64,000 bases of DNA from Cytophagaceae bacterium (GTDB lineage: Bacteria; Bacteroidota; Bacteroidia; Cytophagales; Spirosomataceae), in contig SXXW01000040.1 of the NCBI GenBank assembly GCA_005791165.1, positions 1-64,000 on the forward strand, given 5' to 3'. Shown here piece after piece: positions 7,174 through 16,500 of the stretch. Position numbers and translations under genes: made by a program. The notes below the pieces were generated by a model. That model did no database searches. It had not been told where the DNA came from and was given only the letters and a program-made list of their open reading frames with translations. How positions within the stretch are numbered: position 1 is the stretch's first letter; each line of letters opens with the position of its first letter.

Positions 7174-8580
7174 CTAAAAATGGAAGTTTAAAATCAAGTT
7201 ATAATTACTCAAATTCACCTTATTAATAATATATTTCTCGTTTTCATAGGTTTCCCCTTGATTGGATTTATGGACGTATAAGGCTTGAATTTCTAAACCT
7301 TCTAAGAATCCTTCGAATTCATAATTGATATCCAAGTTAAGTTGGTTATAGCTAGGAAGTCCATATTTATTTAAAGCTACCTGTTTTACGTCTGGTAGTT
7401 TAAATAAACCATAACTCAGAGATGCCTTAACGGGTAAATTGGGTGTGGCATAGCTTACCTTTCCTACGAAAGCCTGCACATCGCCTAAACCCTCATTACG
7501 CTCTCTAGGCATAAAGGTGAAAAAAGGATCTCTTCCCCATTCTCTGGGCATTAAATAACGGCCTTCACCTGTAATTCGAGTATAATTTAGCGAAGTTTTC
7601 CATTGGTTATTCTCCCAGCCAAGTTTTGTACTAAACACACGGGACATTTGTGAGGGGTCAAAATAGGTTTTCGACGGGTCTTCGTTTCCTCCAAAATTGA
7701 CAGCATGTTGTTCTGTATACTGTACCCCTGCGACCCAATTTCCTTTTTTGATATCCCATTGAATTTGTGACGTATTGAAAACATTATCGACATAAACATT
7801 CCAGACTTTAAAGGAATAACCCTTGGGTAAAGAATGCGTATATCCCACTAAATAAATGCCTTTTGATTCGATGTTCTGCGCATAATTGCCTTTCGTTCCA
7901 TCGATATTTATGCCATTTGAATAAATACCCATTGATTCACCAATCCCATACCAATCCACAGTTCCTCTAGGCGAGATTTCGTATAAATACCCGCCTTCTA
8001 GTTTATTTCTTTTGCCTATATAGATTTCGCCATATAAACCACCTACTTCTGTGGGGCGCATACGTCCATCTTGTAGATTAATGAAGGGCGTATTAATTAA
8101 TTGTTTACCTGCTATTACATGTGATTTGCCAAAGTTGTATTTTAAATATAACTCTTCTAATCGATCTAAATCGTGCTTATTTGCTGGATTTTTTATGTCG
8201 AAGAGGGAAAGTTCATAGCGATTAACTGCTTTAGTAAATGGATCGACTTTCGTCATATCTGACGAACCCAGGTTATAAATAAAATAACCACCTACACCCA
8301 TTTGAAATCCTTTGTAAGCGGCAGTTTCGTAAAATAATCCACCTCCGGCCGCATTTGCATAAGCATCAGTAAGTCGATCTTGATTTTCCGTTGCCATGAA
8401 AAAGTAACGTAGGTTTCCGTGTACTTTTCCATGTTTGAAAGCAAAAAGGAGAGAAGTAGAGTCCTCAGCCATACTTTTTTCCCCTTTCCAAAGATGGGGA
8501 GCAACATGTATCTCTTGGTGTTGGGCAAGTGTAATGGAGGGGATTAAAAGACTGATAAAGACTAGAAAACGAATTTGCAT
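7174..8580 (-). CDS. Outer-membrane porin (OprD-like beta-barrel)
   Basis: A 468 aa protein with a signal peptide (cleavage after SITLAQ, about residue 19), followed by alternating amphipathic strands throughout and a C-terminal aromatic residue (NLILNFHF). This is typical of a 16-18-strand outer-membrane channel. Motifs such as LDRLEELYLKYNFGKSHVIAGKQ and NTPFINLQDGRMRPTEVGG resemble OprD-family porins of Bacteroidota. It has its own promoter of the same design as the sulfur operon and the peroxiredoxin, so it probably admits a sulfur compound or anion used by this regulon (inference). It ends 91 bases before the TSUP start, and no clear terminator is seen between them. Confidence 0.78.
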   Translation of the reverse strand: MQIRFLVFISLLIPSITLAQHQEIHVAPHLWKGEKSMAEDSTSLLFAFKHGKVHGNLRYFFMATENQDRLTDAYANAAGGGLFYETAAYKGFQMGVGGYFIYNLGSSDMTKVDPFTKAVNRYELSLFDIKNPANKHDLDRLEELYLKYNFGKSHVIAGKQLINTPFINLQDGRMRPTEVGGLYGEIYIGKRNKLEGGYLYEISPRGTVDWYGIGESMGIYSNGINIDGTKGNYAQNIESKGIYLVGYTHSLPKGYSFKVWNVYVDNVFNTSQIQWDIKKGNWVAGVQYTEQHAVNFGGNEDPSKTYFDPSQMSRVFSTKLGWENNQWKTSLNYTRITGEGRYLMPREWGRDPFFTFMPRERNEGLGDVQAFVGKVSYATPNLPVKASLSYGLFKLPDVKQVALNKYGLPSYNQLNLDINYEFEGFLEGLEIQALYVHKSNQGETYENEKYIINKVNLSNYNLILNFHF

Positions 8581-8607
8581 AAGACAGATTTATTTGATTA
8601 ACAGCTG

Positions 8608-8651
8608 CAAAATTCCGCTTAATTTACCGCTCTTTATGTGATTAATATCAC
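8608..8651 (-). promoter_or_regulatory. Crp/Fnr-like activated promoter of the porin gene
   Basis: Palindrome GTGATTAATATCAC (8638-8651; arms GTGAT/ATCAC), 26 bases, then GAATTTTG (minus strand, 8608-8615) as the -7 element. The start codon lies 27 bases further on. It is the second of three promoters in this island with identical spacing. Confidence 0.72.
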
Positions 8652-8722
8652 AAGTTCTTTAAACGATGATTTTGATATAGCCCTTCTTCGCTAATTTCTT
8701 CACTAACTAATTAGAAAAAGAA

Positions 8723-8753
8723 AAAGCCGCTATTTAGTTTTAATAGCGGCTTT
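8723..8753 (-). terminator. Terminator of the peroxiredoxin gene
   Basis: A 12-bp stem (AAAGCCGCTATT / AATAGCGGCTTT) with a 7-base loop, five bases past the peroxiredoxin stop. On the minus strand it runs into a T-rich tract. It separates the peroxiredoxin transcript from the porin promoter. Confidence 0.85.
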
Positions 8754-8758
8754 CTTTT

Positions 8759-9412
8759 TTAGATGGTTTTCTTCGCCAAATAAAAATCGATTTTTTCACA
8801 TGTCGTATCTGCGATACGTGCATCCATTTCAGCCAAGGTTTTTGGTGGAGGAATAATCACCTTTTCACCTGGTTTCCAATTTAAAGGCATAGCTACTTTG
8901 TGTTTATCAGTGAATTGTAGAGCTTGAAGAGCACGGACAATTTCATCCATATTACGCCCTACGTTTAACGGATAGTACATGATGAGACGAATTTTCTTAG
9001 ACGGATCAATGAAGAATACGGCACGAACCGCTGCCGTTTCACTTTCATTGGGCTGTAGCATGCCGTATAATTTTGATACGTGCATGTCTATATCGGCGAT
9101 GATCGGGAATTGAAAATACACCCCTGTTTTTTCACGAACGTTATTTACCCAGGCTAGATGTGAGTGAATGCTGTCAATGCTCAAGCCCAAAAGTTCCGTA
9201 TTCATTGCCGTGAACTCATCATGTCTTTCGGCAAATCCACTCATCTCCGTGGTACATACTGGAGTGAAGTCGGCCGGATGCGAAAACATCACAATCCATT
9301 TGTCTTTTGCGAAGTCTGAAAATTTCATTTTACCTGTTGTCGTTACTGCGGTAAAGTCAGGTGCCATATCCCCAATCCGAGGCATTGCATACATTTGTTC
9401 AGTAGTTTCCAT
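8759..9412 (-). CDS. 1-Cys peroxiredoxin (Prx6 class)
   Basis: A 217 aa cytoplasmic peroxidase that reduces hydrogen peroxide and organic peroxides; some members also act on persulfides. The peroxidatic cysteine is in HPADFTPVCTTE (about Cys53). The C-terminal half has the Prx6 arm (NVGRNMDEIVRALQALQ and MPLNWKPGEKVIIPPP). No resolving cysteine of the 2-Cys type is evident. It is transcribed alone, between the Crp/Fnr-like promoter at 9438-9481 and the terminator at 8723-8753. Sharing that promoter design with the persulfide operon ties it to sulfur stress. Confidence 0.93.
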   Translation of the reverse strand: METTEQMYAMPRIGDMAPDFTAVTTTGKMKFSDFAKDKWIVMFSHPADFTPVCTTEMSGFAERHDEFTAMNTELLGLSIDSIHSHLAWVNNVREKTGVYFQFPIIADIDMHVSKLYGMLQPNESETAAVRAVFFIDPSKKIRLIMYYPLNVGRNMDEIVRALQALQFTDKHKVAMPLNWKPGEKVIIPPPKTLAEMDARIADTTCEKIDFYLAKKTI

Positions 9413-9437
9413 GATCTTTTTGTTTATTAGTACACAG

Positions 9438-9481
9438 CAAACTTAATGAGCTAATGAGTCTTAATTCGTGATAATTATCAC
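9438..9481 (-). promoter_or_regulatory. Crp/Fnr-like activated promoter of the peroxiredoxin gene
   Basis: A fully symmetric palindrome GTGATAATTATCAC (9468-9481), 26 bases, then a perfect Bacteroidota -7 element TAAGTTTG (TANNTTTG; minus strand, 9438-9445). The start codon is 25 bases downstream. It is the best of the three copies and shares the bases CGAATTAA after the palindrome with the TSUP promoter. Confidence 0.78.
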
Positions 9482-10281
9482 TTCTGCACAAAGCCTGTCC
9501 TTTTTTTATAGGTATGTGGTACATGAATATACTTATTTAAAAGAATAATCTTCATGTTTTGTGTTTACATGGGTTAGCTTGTTTAATTCCTTAAAATTAT
9601 CTGAATGCAGCCATTGTGGGCGTACTTTTGTTTCTCTTATAGATTTTCAGAGATGTAATTAAGTCCTTCTTGTAAAATTACAAGAGGTTAAACCCCTCAA
9701 TTTTCTGTGTTCGTTGTCAAACTAAAATGGTATTTTGAAAAGGAGTTTAAATAGTATTTTTTAAAAAACAATTCACTAAAATAACAAAGCAGCAAATAAG
9801 TGAGCAACACCACTCAATTTCATCTGATTTTAGTGTGTTTCAAAAATCAATTAATATTCAAACTGGTTTTGATTTGAGACGTTTAATATAAGTTAAGGTT
9901 TTTCTTAAACGGTAAATTAAAAGATACCAAAAACTTGATTGGTTTTTTGATTTTATCGAAGCCTATCGCTTTATCTTTAAAATCTTTTCATTTCTCTTTT
10001 TTTTCGTCGTTAAGCTCTAAAAACTGATTATCACCAGTTAATGTCTATTGGTCTTGAATGCACCGTTCATATAAAATAACTTTTGGAATATTTCACTAGA
10101 AATGGAGTTCATGAATTATGAATACACATTGTAATGGCTGGGTCTACGATTGGGATCTTCTTATTGGTGAACGAGTAAAACATTAAGTATGGGAATGAGT
10201 TTAAATGGCTGAATCTTTTTGTTTATTAATCGCTAGATTTGAATCTTATATAAGACATTACAGTACAATTTATTGAAAATC
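9482..10281. other. 800-base gene-free stretch at the right island boundary
   Basis: No intact gene is seen. Cysteine-pair codons occur in two different frames (CSHCGRTF around 9606 and FCVRCQ around 9703), which may be the decayed remains of a small zinc-ribbon protein. The right inverted repeat occupies 9788-9914. The rest is AT-rich sequence without recognisable RNA, and its last part should hold the promoter of the following glycosyltransferase genes. Confidence 0.5.
9788..9914 (+). repeat. Right imperfect inverted repeat of the sulfur island
   Basis: Its first 63 bases (9788-9850) match the reverse complement of 181-243 at 58 positions. Similarity then weakens but is still traceable to about 9914 (TTCTTAAACGGTA facing TACGGTTTAAGG at the left). 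The strongly conserved part faces the island interior on both sides. It carries no reading frame. Confidence 0.75.
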
Positions 10282-10935
10282 ATGCCTAAGAATATAAAAA
10301 TATCGGTGTTAATGGCGGTATTTAATACGGAATTTCATTTCATTAAAAGAGCCATTGATTCTGTTTTAGAGCAGGATTTTCAGGATTTTGAACTCATAAT
10401 CATAGATGACGGAAGCAAGGGCAACGACCGAAAATCACTGTTGGAATACGTGGAGAAGCACGAAGACAAAATCGTCTACATTCGTCACAGTAATCGGGGC
10501 CAAGCAAAATCCATTAATCGTGGTGTGTTGATCAGTGTCGGTGAATTTATCACCATTTTAGACAGCGATGATGAATACAAACCGTTTCACCTAAGTTCTT
10601 GCCTTCAGGAAATGGAGGATGTAGATCTGATTTGTTCCACCACGGAGACTGTGGTGAATTCATTAGATGATTATTATGTTCCAGATAAAAATGACTTAAG
10701 TAAGCCCATTCATTTGGACGATGCTGTTCTTTTTGGGACTTTGTTCGGTCATCAGAAGGTATTCAAAAGTATTGATTTTGAGGGGGGATTTGCCGCTGAT
10801 TCAGCTTTTTATGAACGCGCTCAAATTCAGTTTAGAGCGAAGAAGGTATTCCAAAAATCCTATATATATTACCGCAATAATCCGAATAGTACCTGCGCTG
10901 TTTTGAAGAAGGAACTATCGTCAAACCCCATTTAA
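10282..10935 (+). CDS. Family 2 glycosyltransferase
   Basis: A 217 aa GT-A-fold glycosyltransferase transferring a sugar from a nucleotide donor. The N-terminal ISVLMAVFNTE, the donor-binding IIIDDGS and the metal-binding TILDSDDEY (DxD-type) are all present. The protein is short for GT2 and ends soon after the acceptor region. I prefer the ATG at 10282 over a TTG at 10273. Its stop overlaps the next gene's start by one base (TAATG), so the two are translationally coupled. It probably takes part in surface polysaccharide or protein glycosylation; the acceptor is unknown. Confidence 0.87.
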   Translation: MPKNIKISVLMAVFNTEFHFIKRAIDSVLEQDFQDFELIIIDDGSKGNDRKSLLEYVEKHEDKIVYIRHSNRGQAKSINRGVLISVGEFITILDSDDEYKPFHLSSCLQEMEDVDLICSTTETVVNSLDDYYVPDKNDLSKPIHLDDAVLFGTLFGHQKVFKSIDFEGGFAADSAFYERAQIQFRAKKVFQKSYIYYRNNPNSTCAVLKKELSSNPI

Positions 10936-11681
10936 TGGCGTCTAAGCACCAACTTATTCTCGCCTGCCACATCACAGGAGTTTATGATGTCAATCGGAAT
11001 ACGACTTTACAGGACGATGCCTATGAATTAGTGCAAGGATGGGCGGAATCAGTGGCTAAGGCTAATCTAAAAGGCATTATTTTTCACAATAATTTTTCTG
11101 ACGAAACGTGTGCGCGATTTGAAAATACACATATTTCATTCGAGCGCATCGAGTATAATCCCGAATTTAATCCAAATGTGTATCGCTATTTCATCTACCG
11201 TGATTTTTTAGCGAAATCGCTTGATCCTATTCAAGGTGTTTTTGTGACGGATATCTTGGATGTTACCTTGGCCCAAAATCCGTTTAATGATCCTTTGTAT
11301 CAAGATAACCCAAAGACTCTTTTTTGCGGGGACGAACCTACATTATTAGCCAATGAATGGATGCTCGCGCATGCGACTCACCTGCGAGAGCAAATGGCAG
11401 ATTACCAATCGTATGAGGAACAGTTTGCGAAAGAAACACTACTGAACTGTGGAATCATAGGCGGATCATTTCCAGTCTTTTTCGCCTTCCTTCGGCAATT
11501 ATGCGAAATACATGAAACGTATAATCGTGCCAATAAAACTGCTTATACGGGTGATATGGGTGCTTTTAATTATTTGGCGCGAACTCGATTTAATGAAAAT
11601 CTACGCCATGGCTTTCCTGTTAATACGGTATTTAAGGCGTACGAAAACGACCGTATGGATTGTTGGTTTAGACATAAATAA
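10935..11681 (+). CDS. Putative nucleotide-sugar glycosyltransferase
   Basis: A 248 aa soluble protein without signal peptide. FVTDILDVTLAQNPF, near residues 107-121, looks like the acidic metal-binding centre of a GT-A enzyme (cf. GT8/GT77-like proteins). The C-terminal NCGIIGGS, GDMGAFNYL and HGFPVNTVF also resemble nucleotide-diphospho-sugar transferases. It overlaps the GT2 gene by one base. No specific sugar can be assigned. It is followed by 161 AT-rich bases before the FAD oxidoreductase. Confidence 0.6.
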   Translation: MASKHQLILACHITGVYDVNRNTTLQDDAYELVQGWAESVAKANLKGIIFHNNFSDETCARFENTHISFERIEYNPEFNPNVYRYFIYRDFLAKSLDPIQGVFVTDILDVTLAQNPFNDPLYQDNPKTLFCGDEPTLLANEWMLAHATHLREQMADYQSYEEQFAKETLLNCGIIGGSFPVFFAFLRQLCEIHETYNRANKTAYTGDMGAFNYLARTRFNENLRHGFPVNTVFKAYENDRMDCWFRHK

Positions 11682-11842
11682 CCACAATTGATTTCCCATT
11701 TATTTTATTGACTTTGAAGTCTTTAAAAATATGAATTTTCATTTTTAGTTTTGGGAGCATTATGATTGTGAAGAATTTTCTTTATTTTTTCAAGATTTCA
11801 TTTTCCTTTGTATAAAAATCTTTCGATTAAATTCATTCAAAT

Positions 11843-13567
11843 ATGCTTTACTATAAATCGGTTTTAATTTTTAAAAATGCTTTCGCTTTTGGGCTTATTT
11901 ACCTGGCTATTTTATGTCCATTGAATACATCTGCTCAAATGATGCAATCGTATGATGTGGTAATTTATGGTGGTACTTCCGCCGGTGTTTCTGCGGCCAT
12001 TCAATCGTCTCGAATGGGTAAAAAAGTAATTTTAATTGAACCTTCAAATCGATTAGGTGGATTGACTACTGGAGGATTAGGCAAAACGGATATTGGGAAT
12101 AAACAAGCGATTGGGGGTATTTCCCGTGAGTTTTATCAAAATGTTAAAAAATATTATTTGAAGCCTGAAAATTGGATTTGGGAAAAAAGAGAGGCCTATC
12201 GGGGCGTTGGTTACAATACTTTTGACGAGGATGCAATGTGGGCTTTTGAGCCTTCTGCTGCCTTAAAAATTTATTTTGACATGTTAGAAAAAGAACCTAA
12301 CATTCAAATTGTTTATCATCAGCGATTAAACCGAAAATCAGGTGTAAAGCAGGAAAATAAGGTCATTCAATCTATTCAGATGGAAACAGGTCAGATTTAC
12401 CAAGGCAAAATGTTCATGGATTGTTCCTATGAGGGGGATTTGATGGCCGCTTCTGGTGTTAGCTATACGGTAGGTCGGGAATCTAATAGTCAATATGGCG
12501 AATCTTTAAATGGAGTTCAGGCGAATAACGTTAGTTTGACGCTACATAAGAAAGCATCCATGAATTCAATTCATCATAATTTTATCGATGGTGTGAGTCC
12601 CTACCTTATAAAGGGTAATCCCAAAAGTGGATTATTGCCATTTGTTCGTGCAGATAAACCTGGGATGGACGGTCAAGCTGATCATAAAATCCAAGCGTAT
12701 TGCTACCGCATGACTTTGACCAATCATCCTGAAAATCGCATTCTTTTTAAAAAACCATTGGGCTATAAGGAGTTAGATTATGAGTTATTATTTCGCAATT
12801 ATGAAGCCGCCAAAGGGGACATTCGTAAAATGTATGATTATGGCGATCCTTTAGTGCCTTGGATAAATTCTGAAATGCCAAACCGAAAAACAGATACCAA
12901 TAATCAAAAGGGCTTTTCAACGGATTTCGTTGGTCAAAATTACCAATATCCTGAAGCGAGTTATGAAGATCGGATTAAAATTGCGGCATTGCATCGAAAG
13001 TACCAACAAGGCCTTATGTGGACTTTGGCTTATCATCCGAGAATTCCTAAGCAAGTCCGTGATGTGGTTTCCCAATGGGGAATGTGCAAAGACGAATTTG
13101 CTGCAGATGGCGGTTGGTCTGACCAGTTATATATCCGAGAAGCCAGAAGAATGGTTAGTGATTATGTGATGACCCAACGAAATTGCGAAGCTTTGACTGT
13201 TGCCCAAGATGTCATTGGTCTTGGAGCATATCAAATGGACTCTCATCCTATTCAAAGGTATGTCGATTTAAATGGATATGTCAAAAACGAAGGCAATGTA
13301 GAAGCGCATGTCGATGCACCTTTTCCAATTAGCTATAAATCCATTATCCCTAAAAAGTCAGAAGTAACCAATTTATTTATACCCGTATGTCTTTCATCCT
13401 CACATATCGCGTATGGTTCGATTAGAATGGAGCCCGTTTTTATGGTTTTAGGCCAATCTGCAGCAATAGCAGCTAGCATTGCCATCGATAAAAATGTACA
13501 AACACACGAAGTGCCTTACCCAGAATTACGTGCAGCATTAATCAGAAATCATCAAATATTGGAATAG
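11843..13567 (+). CDS. Secreted FAD-dependent oxidoreductase
   Basis: A 574 aa protein of the FAD_oxidored family (PF12831-type). A signal peptide of about 31 residues (ending NTSAQ) targets it out of the cytoplasm. The dinucleotide-binding motif VVIYGGTSAGVSAAIQSSRMGK and the following LIEPSNRLGGLTTGGLG are intact, as is FMDCSYEGDLMAASG. Family members are common in Bacteroidota and Planctomycetota beside sugar-degrading enzymes, but substrates are mostly unknown. It converges, with 21 bases between stops, on the very large PmoA/cytochrome gene, suggesting related oxidative carbohydrate chemistry (inference). Confidence 0.85.
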   Translation: MLYYKSVLIFKNAFAFGLIYLAILCPLNTSAQMMQSYDVVIYGGTSAGVSAAIQSSRMGKKVILIEPSNRLGGLTTGGLGKTDIGNKQAIGGISREFYQNVKKYYLKPENWIWEKREAYRGVGYNTFDEDAMWAFEPSAALKIYFDMLEKEPNIQIVYHQRLNRKSGVKQENKVIQSIQMETGQIYQGKMFMDCSYEGDLMAASGVSYTVGRESNSQYGESLNGVQANNVSLTLHKKASMNSIHHNFIDGVSPYLIKGNPKSGLLPFVRADKPGMDGQADHKIQAYCYRMTLTNHPENRILFKKPLGYKELDYELLFRNYEAAKGDIRKMYDYGDPLVPWINSEMPNRKTDTNNQKGFSTDFVGQNYQYPEASYEDRIKIAALHRKYQQGLMWTLAYHPRIPKQVRDVVSQWGMCKDEFAADGGWSDQLYIREARRMVSDYVMTQRNCEALTVAQDVIGLGAYQMDSHPIQRYVDLNGYVKNEGNVEAHVDAPFPISYKSIIPKKSEVTNLFIPVCLSSSHIAYGSIRMEPVFMVLGQSAAIAASIAIDKNVQTHEVPYPELRAALIRNHQILE

Positions 13568-13588
13568 TTATTTATCAAACCTTGAATT

Positions 13589-16500
13589 TTACTTTTTCAT
13601 CGTTTGCATGTATTTCACTAAATCCAATACTTCATTTTCTTGAATGGTTTCTAAAATACCCACGGGCATCAACGAAGTAGGCATCACTTCCCGTGATTGA
13701 ATTTCCGACTTATTAATTTTTGATACATCCTTTCCTACAATGCGCATGCTCACTTGTCGGTCGTTTTCAGCAATCACATTACCCGAATACGTGCGGCCAT
13801 CTCGCGTCGTGATGACAACTAATTTATAGTCGTCTTGAATTTCTCCAGATGGGTTTAGGACGTTGAATAAAAAGTAATCCAAATTAGCCCGGTTAGAGCC
13901 GGTCAATTCAGGACCTATATTTCCGCCGTTTCCATACATTTTATGGCATGAACCACAACTTTTTTGAAACACGATTTCTCCTTTGGTTGCATTCGCCTCT
14001 AAAATAGCGGCCGGTGTGAGGATGTTGCGATACTTAATGTAAGCCTTTTCTAAGGACTGTTCCTGCTCGATCGGGCCCCAATATTCTATAAATCCACTAC
14101 CCACCACGCGCAACAACTGGCGTGCCGTATAAGCCGGAATATCAGATTTTGGAATCGTTTGATTTTTAAGGGCTTGCGTAAGTTGCCAACCGTATTTTGG
14201 TCTAGAAGAAAGCGTTTCGATCGCCCTACGTTTCTCAACCAATGATAAGGTTTTATAATTGTTAACTAGTAAAGCCCCTAAATTATCCTCGTTGAAATTC
14301 GCAATCGCTGAAATTACATCCATTCTCAATGGGATTTGGTTGAATAGGTTAGGTAATTCGTTTTTCAATTCAACTCTCTTGGCCGCTGCTAAATAGTTTA
14401 ATGCCTCTTTCCGCTGGGGGATAGACGAATTTTTGTTTTTCAAAAGAGCTAGGTTGTTTTGAGTGGCATCCGTTTCTCCAAAGCGCTGGGAGATGATTGA
14501 GGCCAATTTAGCTACTTCTCCTTTTCTTAGCTTAAGTTTTTTAGATACTGCATTCCAGTTTTTGGGTGCTTTTAAATCAATTCGCTCATCTAAACCGTCC
14601 CTCATTCCTTCTAGAATTGGAACGATGTTTTGCGTATTTTTTTCAAGGTAAGTCACTAATAAGGCATGTTCATTCGCATCCATTAATCTTCGTGCGATGT
14701 AATTTGTAATCAAATTGATCTTAGCATTTTTTAATAGTTCCAAACCTGCTTTTGGGTTAGCCTTAACCAAAGGTTCAAGCCCAAACCAAATCATTTTTGG
14801 TACGTTATGGTCTTCTGAGTCTTCTTTGTGTTGGGCTAACTCAGACGCAATTTTCCAAGCTGATTGTTCATTCATGCGTTGCAAAGCTGAGGCTAAATAC
14901 AATCTGACCACGGGTGATTTATCCTCTTTGGCCATTTTGATAAACTCAGCCATGGCCTTTTCTGAAGGGTTTTTATCTTCACACAAAAGCTGAATGGCCC
15001 AAGACCGAATGTACTCATCTGAATCTAAGAGTAGGCTTTCTAATTGGCCTGCAGCAAAATTATGCGTCACATGCAGCGACCATAAAGCCCTTAAACGATA
15101 ATCGGTATTTGAATTATTTTTTAACATGTTTTGCAACTCGTCGATGGCTTGTTGGCCTATCCTCCCTTTCCCCGCTCTATTTTGCAAAATTACTCGGGCT
15201 CTTCGTGCGTGCCAATCACTACTATTCGTCTGAAAAGCAACTAGTTTCAGGTCAGAAAAAGTATTTAAATCATCAAATCTTCCGGCCCAATTTTCAGCCA
15301 AATTATCCGTGGGCATCACTCGGTAAATCCGACCAGTCTCTCCGTTTAAAACTTCTTTTCCACAGATATCTGCGTCATGCCAATCCAACACATAGAGTCC
15401 ACCGTCAGGACCCACTTCTATACTGAAGCCAACCCACTGTGCATTGTTGGCCAGTAATAATTCCTCCCCATGTTTGGCCACAAAGCCTGAACCGGATTTT
15501 ACCAAAACGTCGGATAAAATAGCATGCTCATGGATGTTGGCCATAAAGATTCTTCCTTTTTGTTCAGCGGGAAAAGCATCCGATTGGTATACGCGGGCAC
15601 CTCCGTGGGCGGAACGGTGGGTATGATCTGCAACGGTTCGAATATCACTGTACAAATAAGGATTAAAATGCTGGCCTCCTTGGCGATGATATACACCTCC
15701 AGGAACGACATGCCACATGTGAGGGATGACGCAGGCTGAAATAAAAATCTGCCCTTTTGCATCAAAATCGATTCCCCAAGGATTACTAAACCCATGGGCA
15801 ACCACCTCGAAAATATCTTTCGTGGGATGATATCTCCATACTCCGCCATTGATATCTACACCTTCCCCTTTTAAAACATCCTCAGGAAAAGGATCATTTT
15901 GTTTATAAATTTTTCCTTTCCCTTCTGGTTTTCGGACCTTAGAAGGGGTCGCAAAACCTTGCAAGCCATAAAGCCAGCCATCAGGACCCCAATGTAAACT
16001 ATTTAATGTTTCATGCCGATCGCGAATTCCCCAACCCGTTAGTTTAACTTGAATATCTGCCATGTCCGCCACATCATCATGGTTTTTGTCTGGCACAAAA
16101 AGTAAATTGGGTGGTGCACCTAAGTAAAGTCCATCGAAACCCACAGCAATAGCGGAGGGAAATGCGATTCCTTCTAGAAACACTTTTTTTGAATCTGCGA
16201 TTCCGTCATGGTTGGTATCTTCTATGATTAATATTCGGCTGTTTCCAGCTTTAGAAAAACCATATCCACGCGACTCATAATCTCGGTTTTCCGCGACCCA
16301 AAGTCGGCCTTTATCATCCCAACAAAATGCCATGGGTTGTGTGATCCTAGGTTCAGCGGCCCAAGCGTTTACCTTAAAACCGGGTTTTAAAGTCATCGCA
16401 GCCGTAGCTTCAGCCGGGTTTAAAAACTTGGCATCCCGACCTTCTTGTTGGGCTACGCCCCAAAGAGCCGTGGAACCGCCACCTACGTTGAACGACATGT

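Noticed and set aside
106-9914. Insertion sequence or composite transposon
   Set aside because: No transposase or integrase reading frame is present between or near the repeats and no target duplication is clear, so only a repeat pair is reported.
9482-10281. tRNA or rRNA gene in the right boundary region
   Set aside because: No GTTCGA-type T arm with a matching acceptor stem, and no rRNA-like sequence, was found on reading both strands.
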